Translations under genes and position numbers: made by a program | The notes under the pieces: generated by a model | What the model was told of the DNA's origin: nothing | Seen by the model: only the letters and a program-made list of their open reading frames with translations | Databases searched by the model: none | Assembly: GCA_018242215.1 (NCBI GenBank) | Contig: JAFECG010000019.1 | Span: forward strand, 483,994 to 547,993 | Reading direction: 5' to 3' | Length of the DNA: 64,000 bases | Source: Pseudomonadota bacterium | GTDB lineage: Bacteria; Pseudomonadota; Alphaproteobacteria; Rhizobiales; Hyphomicrobiaceae | Part shown: piece after piece, positions 43,605 through 51,849 of the stretch | Numbering within the stretch: the stretch's first letter is position 1 | Layout of the letters: every line of letters begins with the position of its first letter

Positions 43605-43988
43605 ATGTCGGAGACATTCACATTGAAACTCGCGGCCGCGATTTCGGCGGGATCGCTGTTGGCGCTTGCTGCGATGGCGGGCTTCGCCCATTCGGTCTCG
43701 GCTCAGGAGTTCGATTGTCGGAATGCAGAACTCGCCTCGGAGCAAATGATTTGCCGAAACGATCGCCTGGCCGCCCTCGACGAGCGCATGAGCGGCCTCT
43801 ATGCCGATCTGAAAGCGGCCTATGGCAGCCGGTTTCAGCGCAACAGCCTCAAAGCCTACCAACAGCAGTTTCTCGACGCTCGCGACAGCTGCGGTCGGGA
43901 CGTCGAATGCATCAATGGCGCTTATCTCGATCAGATCAGCGTTCTGGAATCGCGTCTCGAACGCGCTTACCGGCGCAGCGAGCGTTGA
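43605..43988 (+). CDS. LprI-like (DUF1311) secreted protein
   Basis: The protein has 127 residues from ATG 43605, nine bases after AGGAG (43591-43595); ATG 43596 is too close. It has a signal peptide (cleavage near VSAQEFDC) and the DUF1311/LprI pattern: DCRNAELASEQMICRNDRLA, a DERMSGLYADLKAAY helix, and a second Cys pair (DSCGRDVECINGAYL). LprI proteins include a periplasmic inhibitor of host lysozyme in Mycobacterium; other members have unknown roles. The 3' end overlaps the convergent rlpA gene by 22 bases. Confidence 0.85.
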   Translation: MSETFTLKLAAAISAGSLLALAAMAGFAHSVSAQEFDCRNAELASEQMICRNDRLAALDERMSGLYADLKAAYGSRFQRNSLKAYQQQFLDARDSCGRDVECINGAYLDQISVLESRLERAYRRSER

Positions 43989-44554
43989 GCGACGTTCTCA
44001 GCTTGCCGGGGCTCTTCCTCCCGGTCGAGCACTTCGAGCTTAACGGCGGTCAGGCCCTTGTCGGTCATTCGGAGGTCTTCGGCGGCGCGTTGCGAAAGAT
44101 CGATGACGCGTCCTTCCTTGAAGGGGCCGCGGTCGTTGATCCTGACAATGACGCTGTCGCCGGTGTCGACCCTCGTCACACGAACGCGGGTCCCAAAGGG
44201 CAGCGTTCGATGCGCCGCGGTCAGGCCCCGGGGGTCGAAGACCTCTCCGGTCGCCGTTCGTTCGCCTTTTCCATAGTAGGATGCGAGGCCATGCATCGCG
44301 TCGGCTGCCTTTTTGAGGGCGTGCTTCAACGTCGGCTTGGCTAAAATGATCTTGGCCTGCCAGTGATCGAACGTCGGCTTCGGTGGGTCCTGCTGGGTCA
44401 CGGTTGCCCACTCTCCCACCATAGCCACCTGGCTCGCGGGTCCTGCCAGGGCGTCAGTGAGCGACTGAGCTTTCGACGAGACCGTTCCAACAAGAGTGGC
44501 TGGACCAACTAAAACGGCAACATAAGCCACACGAATGCTTCGGTGCACGCACAT
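43967..44554 (-). CDS. rlpA: RlpA-family septal ring protein, copy 1
   Basis: A 195-residue exported protein (signal cleavage near SSKAQ) with a C-terminal double-psi beta-barrel: GLASYYGKGERTATGEVFDP, GLTAAHRTLPFGTRVRV and VRINDRGPFKEGRVIDLS. RlpA enzymes of the Pseudomonas type cleave naked glycan strands at the division site. The acidic residue in GEVFD, the His in TAAH and the Asp in INDRGP are all present, so it is likely active. No SPOR domain is visible. The gene overlaps the LprI-like gene tail-to-tail and is followed upstream by a second copy. Confidence 0.9.
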   Translation of the reverse strand: MCVHRSIRVAYVAVLVGPATLVGTVSSKAQSLTDALAGPASQVAMVGEWATVTQQDPPKPTFDHWQAKIILAKPTLKHALKKAADAMHGLASYYGKGERTATGEVFDPRGLTAAHRTLPFGTRVRVTRVDTGDSVIVRINDRGPFKEGRVIDLSQRAAEDLRMTDKGLTAVKLEVLDREEEPRQAENVAQRSLRR

Positions 44555-44667
44555 CCCCCCGGAACTCCTCCCCGAATCATCATGATTATGGCGATTCGGG
44601 TGGCGGAAAAACGTCGGGAGACGCCGGTTATCCAGCGCCTCCCGAAGAAGCAGTCGGAGTATAAGTC

Positions 44668-45231
44668 TTAGTTCAGGACCTGAAGGGAAACGCGTGCCAC
44701 ACCGGCACCCGTCATGCTGATCGCGCGCGCAGCGCCGCGCGAGAGGTCGATCACCCGGCCGCCGACGAACGGTCCGCGGTCGTTGATCGTGACGACGACC
44801 GACTGGCCATTCGAATTGTTCGTGACGCGAACGCGCGTTCCGAACGGCAGCGTGCGGTGAGCGGCCGTCAGTCCATCAGGATTGAAGTGCGCGCCGGACG
44901 CCGTGCGCTGGCCCTGCCAATAATAAGAAGCTAAGCCGCCGCCGCCCGAGCCACCGCCGTAAGCATAGTGACGCTTGCGCGACGGAGCCTGTGCATAGTG
45001 TTTCCGGGACGTCCTGTAAGCGTACCGCGAATTCGAGGTCTTATGGTAAGCATACCGTGACTTCGACGTCTTGTGGTACGATCTATACGAAGCTTTGCGA
45101 TAGGTGGACTTGTGATGCGACGATCCGCAAACATAAGCTGCGCCTTCGCACTTCCAGGCCGCATTTGCCGGCATGGCAGCGACCGTAACCCCCGCCAGCG
45201 CGAACGCGGCTACCGCAAGAGTTGAACGCAT
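44668..45231 (-). CDS. RlpA-family protein, copy 2, with altered active-site motif
   Basis: This 187-residue paralogue has a signal peptide (cleavage near PANAAW), two cysteines, then a Tyr/Lys/Ser/Arg-rich stretch with repeats of YHKTSKSRYA type (about residues 44-80). The double-psi barrel follows: GLASYYWQGQRTASGAHFNP, TAAHRTLPFGTRVRV and VTINDRGPFVGGRVIDLS. Compared with copy 1, G-E-x-F-D is G-A-x-F-N, so the conserved acidic residue is missing, while the His and the NDRGP Asp remain. It may bind but not cleave glycan. AAGGAG precedes the ATG by seven bases. Confidence 0.88.
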   Translation of the reverse strand: MRSTLAVAAFALAGVTVAAMPANAAWKCEGAAYVCGSSHHKSTYRKASYRSYHKTSKSRYAYHKTSNSRYAYRTSRKHYAQAPSRKRHYAYGGGSGGGGLASYYWQGQRTASGAHFNPDGLTAAHRTLPFGTRVRVTNNSNGQSVVVTINDRGPFVGGRVIDLSRGAARAISMTGAGVARVSLQVLN

Positions 45232-45829
45232 AAATGCACTCCTTCATCAAGGAGCAGCAGTGGTTTGGGGTCGAATGGGCGGTTTCCCCCGTCCGTGGTC
45301 AGCTATGGCGACCGCGGATCAACCGCCCCTCAGGCGGCACCGTCCTTCACGTTGGGAGAAAGTAGCCCGTAAGCCGGAATACCCCGTATGACCCGAAACA
45401 GAACTCCAGAACCCAGTTCGTACTGCTGCCCGTGCTGTTGACTGGGGTTACCCCCGTCCTGGCAGCGCACAACGAGCATCCCGGATGGTGGCCGGTCAAC
45501 CCATGGCTGATACCACCTTTTAACCACAATTCGTAACTGACGGAAAACTATCATCTAATTTGACTGCACTTTTAAGTTGCGCGACGCCACGTCGCAGAAA
45601 CCGAGTGCTTTTGGGGAATACGCATCGGCTTGGGTGCGTCCGCAATAATTTGTTTACCATTCAATCGCCTATCCCATAGGGCGAGCGGGGACGGTCTGCA
45701 TACGCCCATTGCACGCCTTCGTTTTGCGCTGCCGAGATAGAGCGTCGAGGTGCTGTTCTGTTGCGCTCATGAACCGCCTAGTGTCGGCTCGTTTTCGCGC
45801 GGGAACCTTTGGACGGGACACGTGAACCG
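45232..45829. other. intergenic region between rlpA copy 2 and the chromate transporter
   Basis: These 598 bases separate divergent genes. An ATG at 45388 opens an 11-codon polar start, and in a shifted frame 45420-45536 encodes LLPVLLTGVTPVLAAHNEHP then a Trp/Pro-rich tail. Joined, they would make a small secreted protein, which suggests a decayed or frameshifted gene; proof would need relatives. Nothing else was recognised, and no RNA gene was seen. Confidence 0.4.
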
Positions 45830-47155
45830 ATGAGCGACGTTCGACCCGAGATGGGAGAAGAGCGGCTCAGGGCTCACCCCACATTCTCCGAGGCAACCGG
45901 GACCTGGATGCGCATCGGACTGCTGTCGTTTGGCGGCCCGGCCGGCCAGATCGCGCTGATGCATAAGGTCCTCGTCGATCAGAAACGTTGGATCGACGAG
46001 GCGACGTTCCTGCTGGCGCTCAACTTCTGTACGTTGCTGCCGGGACCGGAGGCGATGCAACTCGCAACGTACACGGGCTGGCGGCTCCACGGCACCCGGG
46101 GCGGGCTCACCGCCGGGCTTTTGTTCGTTGTTCCTGGCGCCGTGGTTATCCTTACGATCGCTGCCCTGTATGCGAGCTTCGGTAGTCTGCCGCTCGTAGT
46201 GGGCGTTTTCGAAGGTATCAAAGCAGCCGTTCTCGCGATCGTGGTCGAAGCGCTGCTGCGGATCGCCAAGCGGGCGCTCATGAGTCCGATCGACTGGCTG
46301 ATCGCGGCTTTGTCATTCGTTGCGATCTTTTTTCTTAAAGTGCCGTTTCCGTTAATCGTTCTCGCCGCGGCTTTGACCGGCCTCTTGCGCGCGGCCGGTG
46401 TAGCGCACGAAGATACTCAGAGCTGGCGAACGCCATCTCCTGTGCGGCTCGCATCAACCGTCAAAACAGTCGCCCTTTGGCTTTCGATCTGGATCCTGCC
46501 GCTCGTCGCCGTCGCTCTCATCTTCGGATTCGATCACGTCCTGACGCACCTCGCGTTCTTTTTCTCGAAACTCGCCATCGTCACGTTCGGCGGCGCCTAT
46601 GCGGTGCTCGCCTACATGGCGCAGGATGTCGTCGATACGTACGGATGGCTGAAGCCCGGAGAAATGCTCGACGGGCTCGGACTTGCCGAGACGACACCGG
46701 GGCCTTTGATCCTCGTGACGGAATTCGTTGGATTTATCGCCGGAGCGCGCCATGGCGGTGCTCCCGCCTTCTTGTTCGGGCTATCCGGCGCGGCCGTGGC
46801 GCTGTGGGCGACTTTCGCGCCGTGCTTTCTCTGGATCTTTGCCGGTGCGCCCTATGTCGAATGGCTGAAATCGGTTCCGCGGTTGCGTTCGGCGCTGGCG
46901 GCGATCACGGCCGCCGTCGTCGGGGTGATCTTCAACCTCTCGCTTTGGTTCGCGCTTCATGTCTTTTTCCGCGCTCGGCATGAGGTGATCATGGGGCCTT
47001 TGCGGTTCGAGATGCCTTCGGCCGCGAGTCTCGACCCGGTTGCCGTTGGGCTCGCGGCACTCGCCGCAGTCCTGCTCTTCGTGGTGCGGGCCGGAATTGT
47101 GACGACGCTCGGCGTCTCGGCGCTCGTCTCACTCGTCCTGAGCCTCGCATCGTGA
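45830..47155 (+). CDS. chrA: chromate transporter ChrA (CHR family, two-domain)
   Basis: A 441-residue inner-membrane protein from ATG 45830 (TTG 45809 is an in-frame alternative). Two homologous CHR halves are seen. The first has LLSFGGPAGQIALMHKVLVD and CTLLPGPEAMQLATYTGW, the second has IVTFGGAYAVLAYMAQDVVD and LAETTPGPLILVTEFVGFIA. About 10-12 hydrophobic segments follow from the pattern. ChrA exports chromate in resistance determinants; relatives may carry other oxyanions. No regulator gene (ChrB type) adjoins, so the role in resistance is inferred from the family only. Confidence 0.9.
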   Translation: MSDVRPEMGEERLRAHPTFSEATGTWMRIGLLSFGGPAGQIALMHKVLVDQKRWIDEATFLLALNFCTLLPGPEAMQLATYTGWRLHGTRGGLTAGLLFVVPGAVVILTIAALYASFGSLPLVVGVFEGIKAAVLAIVVEALLRIAKRALMSPIDWLIAALSFVAIFFLKVPFPLIVLAAALTGLLRAAGVAHEDTQSWRTPSPVRLASTVKTVALWLSIWILPLVAVALIFGFDHVLTHLAFFFSKLAIVTFGGAYAVLAYMAQDVVDTYGWLKPGEMLDGLGLAETTPGPLILVTEFVGFIAGARHGGAPAFLFGLSGAAVALWATFAPCFLWIFAGAPYVEWLKSVPRLRSALAAITAAVVGVIFNLSLWFALHVFFRARHEVIMGPLRFEMPSAASLDPVAVGLAALAAVLLFVVRAGIVTTLGVSALVSLVLSLAS

Positions 47156-47407
47156 CGCTCGCGCGGGTGGCAGGAGGGGAGCATTGAACCAATTTATCCG
47201 CACGGGCGTCATAGATTGTTATGAATGACGGCAATCCGGCCACGCCCGGACGGTCGTGACGTCGCTAAAGTGGGACGGATGGATCTTATCGCGAGCCTTT
47301 TCATCGCGGGCGACTCCGTCCAAGTCTGCTGACGGCTGCGGTTTGCCGCGCGAAGTGTGACCGGTGGCAGGTCCTAGTGGCCGAAGAACTTTCCATGGAG
47401 TCGGCTC

Positions 47408-47719
47408 ATGTCTCCACGATCGACGATTATCGGCAGCGCTGCGGGCTTCTGCCTGATGGGACTCGCCACGGCAGCCGACGCGAAAATCGTCTGCAACAAC
47501 GGCAACCAGCTCGTGCAGGGTTCATGGCTTGCTACGCCGTATTGCCAGGACGCTTTGGTCGCTCAAGTTGCCCGCGAATATGGCTTCAAAGCAACGGCTG
47601 GGGCCGTCCGGAACAATCCGATGTTCAAGCAACGGCTTTGCCGTTTTGTCGGACAGGATATCCGGATCAAAGAAACCTGCAGCCAGGTAACGCCGGTTCC
47701 GGGCCGCGGATTTTACTAG
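47408..47719 (+). CDS. small secreted cysteine-containing protein
   Basis: A 103-residue protein with a signal peptide (STIIGSAAGFCLMGLATAAD, cleavage near ADAKI) and four mature cysteines: IVCNNGN, PYCQDAL, RLCRFVG, ETCSQV. These probably form two disulfides in the periplasm. The sequence has a short helix ALVAQVAREYGFKATAGAVR. I do not recognise a family. Start chosen at ATG 47408, since the upstream in-frame region lacks a signal peptide. Confidence 0.7.
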   Translation: MSPRSTIIGSAAGFCLMGLATAADAKIVCNNGNQLVQGSWLATPYCQDALVAQVAREYGFKATAGAVRNNPMFKQRLCRFVGQDIRIKETCSQVTPVPGRGFY

Positions 47720-47863
47720 CGCGCATCCGTCGCCTAACTGGCGATAAAAATCACCTGGACGAAAGAGCAATACGGTGACGATTGCTTCGAGCAAGCATCA
47801 CCGCACCGGTACTGGAATTTTGAGCTCGTCGCCCGGTCGTCGCGAAGGACTTCTCGGGCCGGT

Positions 47864-48379
47864 TCAGCTGAGGTCCGGCGTCACTTCGCTTGGGTCCTTG
47901 GCGCGGCGGACGCTTCCGTCGAACTGAGCGCCTTCGTCGATCGACAGCGTCTGCTTGATGATGTCGCCGTCGACACGGGACGTCGCGTTGAGGTTCACAG
48001 AAGACCCCTTAAGCGCACCGCTGACCTCACCCTGCACGGTGATCGTTCGGGCGGTGATCGTGCCGACGACGCTGCCGGTCTCGCCGACGGTCACGGCCTC
48101 GCCGTGGACATCGCCCTGGATGTGGCCGGCGATGAGCAACGATCCCTTCGTCTTGATGACAAGCTGGTGGCCGGAGATCGTGATGTCCTGGCCGAGGACA
48201 GATGTCGGCGCGTCGATCGCGTGCGAGGTATGCGATGTCTGCTGTTGGATCGGCGATCCAAACAGCGGCGGAGCCGGGGTCTTGTGGGGCGTCATCGGAG
48301 ACATCGACGGCGCTTGTGGCGAGAGTGACTTGGCTGGCTCTGCGGCGCGTGGTTCCGGCGTCGCTACGCGGTTGAACAT
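47864..48379 (-). CDS. bactofilin-family cytoskeletal protein
   Basis: The protein has 171 residues from ATG 48377-48379, following a GGGGGG; the frame extends to 48436 but the first 19 codons lack family features. A proline-rich N-terminus (about 1-60) precedes the beta-helical core: ISGHQLVIKTKGSLLIAGHI, VTVGETGSVVGTITART, VNLNATSRVDGDIIKQTL. Bactofilins assemble into filaments that organise cell shape, stalks or polarity in Alphaproteobacteria and others. No peptidase or other bactofilin partner is adjacent. Confidence 0.9.
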   Translation of the reverse strand: MFNRVATPEPRAAEPAKSLSPQAPSMSPMTPHKTPAPPLFGSPIQQQTSHTSHAIDAPTSVLGQDITISGHQLVIKTKGSLLIAGHIQGDVHGEAVTVGETGSVVGTITARTITVQGEVSGALKGSSVNLNATSRVDGDIIKQTLSIDEGAQFDGSVRRAKDPSEVTPDLS

Positions 48380-48540
48380 CGTTTTACCCCCCAACAAAAA
48401 TGAACTGCTGTCGCCCGTCCCGCTGCGGCAGTTCAATCACGCTAGTTTGCGCACATTATGTCCAACTGGACTGCCGCGCCAGGATTGTTTCGCCGCGGTT
48501 CGCTTTTGATTTACCGGCCAAAATCACACCAGCTTCAAGG

Positions 48541-48579
48541 GGCGGAAAAGAAAACGGGCAGCCTCTTCGGGGCTGCCCG
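48541..48579 (-). terminator. terminator of the secreted-protein gene at 48602
   Basis: On the minus strand CGGGCAGCC and GGCTGCCCG form a nine-base stem (arms at 48571-48579 and 48555-48563) followed by GTTTTCTTTT. It lies 22 bases past the stop codon. Confidence 0.8.
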
Positions 48580-48601
48580 CTTCTATTTCGAATTTGCGGC
48601 G

Positions 48602-48922
48602 TCAACGCCACAGATCGACGAACGGAGCCACGACATGCGTGCCGCGGGGACCGTCGTAGACGTGAGCGAATGGGGCGTCGACCACCGTCCGGCCCCCGCT
48701 TTCGACACGGGTGAACGGCGCGTGCACGACGTGGCGGCCGCGATAGTAACGGTGGTGGTAGCGGTAGTCGTCACGATCGTAGCGATCGTGAACCTTTACC
48801 AGGTTGGATGTAACGCCTCCGGTCGCGGGATTCGCCACCGGCATGGCGTTGGCAGCCGATACGGCCATCAGCGATGCGATCACCGCTGCAGCTGCTGTGA
48901 GGGGACGGAAAAATGCCGTCAT
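48602..48922 (-). CDS. small secreted Tyr/His/Arg-rich protein
   Basis: The protein has 106 residues from ATG 48920-48922, after AAGGAAGAGAG on the minus strand; the longer frame to 48961 is not preferred. A signal peptide (AAAAVIASLMAVSAANAMP) is followed by a mature part with YDRDDYRYHHRYYRGRHVV and two copies of an APF[TA][RH]V-x-(E/Y)-x-G pattern (APFTRVESGGRTVV, APFAHVYDGPRGTHVV). It ends in a strong terminator, so it has its own transcript. Family and function unknown; the aromatic/basic repeats may bind cell-wall or metal. Confidence 0.72.
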   Translation of the reverse strand: MTAFFRPLTAAAAVIASLMAVSAANAMPVANPATGGVTSNLVKVHDRYDRDDYRYHHRYYRGRHVVHAPFTRVESGGRTVVDAPFAHVYDGPRGTHVVAPFVDLWR

Positions 48923-49143
48923 GACAATACTCTCTTCCTTACTGCTTCCACGACAGGACAACTAAGGAGCGCTCTATTGGTTCGCAACCTCGGATGCGGC
49001 AATTGCCCGACTCGTGCAACACTTGTGCTTGCGATGAGGCAATTACTGGGGCCGTAATGCGACGTACCCTGCCGAATTTGCAAGGCTGGGCTGCCACGCA
49101 GAGGTAGCTCTGCTAGGCTGCTTAACAAAAGCGGGAGGACGAC

Positions 49144-50484
49144 ATGGTCATACGCCGGGCGGGGCTTGCCATTCTCTTGACGGCGCTTCTCGGTCTTCCG
49201 TCAGCGCGAGCGGCCGACGAGGGCACTTGTCCAAGAGCCGGAACGCTTGGCGTTTCGCGCACAGTCGAGATCGATACGACCGGCGGCCCGGGCTTCGGCA
49301 TGGAGCATTACAAGGCCTATGACTTCCTCCAGGACAAGGAAGTCGTGCTGACCTTCGACGACGGCCCGCAGAAATACACGACGGAAGCCGTTTTGAAAGC
49401 GCTTGCCGACGAGTGTGTGAAGGCGACCTTCTTCTCCATCGGCAAGATGGCGCTTGGCTATCCTGAGATCATCCGCGAGGTCGCGAAGGCGGGTCATACC
49501 ATCGGCACCCACACCTGGAGCCACAAGGCGATCGGCAAGCTCAAGACCTTCGACGATGGCAAGGACGAGATCGAGCGCGGCTTCAGCGCCGTTCATCGCG
49601 CGGTCGGCGGGCCCATCGCGCCGTTCTTCCGTTTTCCGACGCTTGTCGACACGCAGGAAGCTGTCGCCTATCTCGGCAAGCGCAACATCGCGATGTTTTC
49701 GACCGATATCGATAGCGTCGATTACAAGACGCAGACGGCCGACCATCTCGTCAAGTCGCTGATGCAGAAGCTCGACAAGAGGGGCAAGGGCATCCTCTTG
49801 ATGCACGACATTCACAAGAGAACTGCGCAAGCTTTGCCGGTGATCCTCGCGCAGCTCAAGGCCAAGGGCTACAAGATCGTCCATATGACGGCGAAGTTCC
49901 CGGTGACGACACTCGCCGAATACGATCAGGCGATCGAGAAGGACGCCAAGGGCTTGCCGCAGGTCGGCGCCGAGCGGCCGATGTCCAGCATCGTGAAGAC
50001 GGTCGGGGGAACGCCCCCAGCGAGCCAAACCGAAAACTCGAGCGGTGCGGAGCCCGAAGGATTGCCGGTGGAGCCCGAACCCGACTCCACGGCGTCTGCT
50101 CCGGCATCGGCGCCGCTCCCGGCATTTCCGGCGAAGCCGTCTTCCGCGACACCGCCGCCGGCGGCAGCGCCCGGGAAGCAGTCATCGATCGAGGCGCCAA
50201 AGACTACGAACTCCGTTGCCGATAGTTCGAGGACGGCAGTCGCTGCGTCACCCGTCGCGACAGTTCCCTTGACAGAAAAGACCGCGCAGCCTGCCGCGAT
50301 GAGTGTCGCAGCGGTGGAGGCTTCGCCCGTCAAGACGGTTTCCGGATCGGCGCCAGCCGCTACGGTGCATGACGTCATCGAACCACCCTCCGCCATGCCG
50401 GCGCAGGGAGCGGCGCAGTCTTCGCCGCAAAAATCGATTTCGGAAAAACTGAAGGACACCTGGCGGTACTGGTTCGGGGAATAG
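49144..50484 (+). CDS. exported polysaccharide deacetylase (NodB fold)
   Basis: A 446-residue protein with a signal peptide (cleavage near ARAADEG). The NodB domain at about 55-250 contains VVLTFDDGPQ (Asp72/Asp73), GTHTWSHKAI (His123 and His127), FFRFPTL and LLMHDIHKRT, with the metal triad complete. Such enzymes remove acetyl groups from GlcNAc polymers or peptidoglycan. Residues 280-430 are a low-complexity Pro/Ala/Ser/Thr region and the C-terminus is a short basic helix (SEKLKDTWRYWFGE). It is followed by a strong terminator. Confidence 0.9.
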   Translation: MVIRRAGLAILLTALLGLPSARAADEGTCPRAGTLGVSRTVEIDTTGGPGFGMEHYKAYDFLQDKEVVLTFDDGPQKYTTEAVLKALADECVKATFFSIGKMALGYPEIIREVAKAGHTIGTHTWSHKAIGKLKTFDDGKDEIERGFSAVHRAVGGPIAPFFRFPTLVDTQEAVAYLGKRNIAMFSTDIDSVDYKTQTADHLVKSLMQKLDKRGKGILLMHDIHKRTAQALPVILAQLKAKGYKIVHMTAKFPVTTLAEYDQAIEKDAKGLPQVGAERPMSSIVKTVGGTPPASQTENSSGAEPEGLPVEPEPDSTASAPASAPLPAFPAKPSSATPPPAAAPGKQSSIEAPKTTNSVADSSRTAVAASPVATVPLTEKTAQPAAMSVAAVEASPVKTVSGSAPAATVHDVIEPPSAMPAQGAAQSSPQKSISEKLKDTWRYWFGE

Positions 50485-50492
50485 AGACGACA

Positions 50493-50533
50493 AAAAAGAA
50501 ATGGATGGCTTGATGTGCCACCCATTTCTTTTT
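50493..50533 (+). terminator. rho-independent terminator after the deacetylase gene
   Basis: AAAAAGAAATGG (50493-50504) and CCATTTCTTTTT (50522-50533) form a 12-bp stem with a 17-base loop; the 3' arm itself contributes the T-run. It begins 8 bases past the stop codon. Confidence 0.8.
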
Positions 50534-50918
50534 GGACGCCCTGTAAGGCCCCCCCGGGCCCGCCGCAATCCAAGTGTTCTGCCCGAGCGCATGACAGCGC
50601 AACGGCTTTTCCTTGGGCGATCGCCACGGCCGATGCTGATGATCAGCGACGCAGCGTTTCCGGCATCACGTGGGCTGCTTAACCCCTCAGCCGACCCCCC
50701 GATCGACTGCCCACGAGCGGGAAGCTATGTGAGGTCTTGTGGCCATTCCACAGAAAACGATTCGTTTTCGTTCGAATTCGATGGCGTGTTGCGTCTCGGA
50801 TACAACAAAAACGCCTGTGCCTATTGCTCTTTTTGCACAAAAGAAAAGGGCCGCTCCGAAAAGCGGCCCCGTGAGATCATCGTTCTGAAAGCGGAGTGCA
50901 CTTGCAGCCGCCTCGGTC
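50534..50918. other. intergenic region with the terminator of the 25-codon gene
   Basis: These 385 bases lie between two terminated units. At 50839-50869 is a minus-strand terminator: stem arms GGGCCGCT (50848-50855) and AGCGGCCC (50862-50869), followed on the minus strand by TTTTCTTTT. It would end the transcript of the small gene at 50919-50996. No other gene was accepted; the plus-strand frame over the region has no signature. Confidence 0.6.
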
Positions 50919-50996
50919 TCAGACGCACTCCAGGAGAGTTCCGGATGCAAACCTGAGCGACCACGACATCGTCCGCCTCAAGATCCCACTCGACAT
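50919..50996 (-). CDS. 25-aa ORF with near-perfect Shine-Dalgarno
   Basis: On the minus strand GAGGAGGTGATCC, almost the full complement of the 16S 3' end, stands seven bases before the ATG at 50994-50996. The frame encodes MSSGILRRTMSWSLRFASGT followed by LLECV and stops at 50919-50921. A terminator follows 50 bases downstream. The combination of very strong ribosome site, short ORF and terminator indicates a real expressed mini-gene: a small protein, or a leader peptide whose ribosome occupancy affects RNA. No family is recognised. The gene upstream on the same strand ends 124 bases away. Confidence 0.65.
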   Translation of the reverse strand: MSSGILRRTMSWSLRFASGTLLECV

Positions 50997-51120
50997 CGGA
51001 TCACCTCCTCTCGATTGTTGAAAGATGGCTGTAAGCTTGCATTGTTCGCGGGCTTTGGAAAGGCTTTGTTTCGTGACGCTTTGTTTAGCTGCGCGACGCT
51101 CCGCGTGACTCGCGGCCGCG

Positions 51121-51774
51121 TCATTTGCCGGCGCAACTCGGATACGGCGGTTTCTCACCGGGCTTGATTGCGCAAACGCGGATCGGCGTGAGCTTCGTCA
51201 GCCGGCCTTTCCACTTATTCTCGTCGATCGTCAGGTTCTCGGCATTCGACGGCGCGCGCTCCGCCCATTGGACCGTGTAGACGTCGGCGGCTCCCTTGAT
51301 CGCGACGATCAACGTCGTTTCGCTATGTTTATCCGGGCTCGCATCGACTTTGCCGCAACTCGCCACCGCGACGAAGGCGTCCTGGCCGCTGACGCTCGTC
51401 GGACCCAATGGTTTCACCGAGAATGTCGCCGGGCACGCCTTCTGAAATCCGGCGGCGATCCGGGCGGCGAAATATTGCGCCGACATTTGCGGCGTTGTCG
51501 CGAGCCCTTTCGCGCCGGTGACCGTGATCATCTGCGACCACCGATCGACCGTTTCGCCATTCGGGACCGCTTCGCGGATATAACGGTCGGCGGACGGCTG
51601 TTCGAACACAGTCTTGAAACCAGCAGGAAGCGTGAACATCACGAGCTGGCTAAAGATCGGCGAGATGACCGATGGCGCGGCGGGCGTGCTGCTTTCGGTC
51701 GTCGGCGCATCGTCGGCGGCGGCCAGGGCCGGCCTTGCGCACAGCAACGCAAGCACGATCATCAGTCTTCGCAT
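51121..51774 (-). CDS. hypothetical secreted protein
   Basis: The protein has 217 residues from the ATG at 51772-51774; an in-frame ATG three codons upstream sits too close to GAGG. A signal peptide (LMIVLALLCARPALA) is followed by a Thr/Pro/Ala-rich linker and an alpha/beta region (LPAGFKTVFEQPSADRYIRE, WSQMITVTGAKGLA, QMSAQYFAARIAAGFQKACP, VAVASCGKV). Four cysteines in total probably form periplasmic disulfides. I recognise no family, though the pattern resembles proteins that sample the periplasm for a ligand. The neighbour downstream is the 25-codon gene. Confidence 0.68.
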   Translation of the reverse strand: MRRLMIVLALLCARPALAAADDAPTTESSTPAAPSVISPIFSQLVMFTLPAGFKTVFEQPSADRYIREAVPNGETVDRWSQMITVTGAKGLATTPQMSAQYFAARIAAGFQKACPATFSVKPLGPTSVSGQDAFVAVASCGKVDASPDKHSETTLIVAIKGAADVYTVQWAERAPSNAENLTIDENKWKGRLTKLTPIRVCAIKPGEKPPYPSCAGK

Positions 51775-51849
51775 GTGATCCATCCTCGTTGCCTCTGCAA
51801 AAGTTTACCGCTTCGATTTGGCGAGAGTCGGACAACGCACGCATCGGGT

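Noticed and set aside
50687-50950. 87-codon minus-strand frame downstream of the deacetylase gene
   Set aside because: It runs through the strong terminator at 50839-50869 and overlaps the better-supported 25-codon gene.
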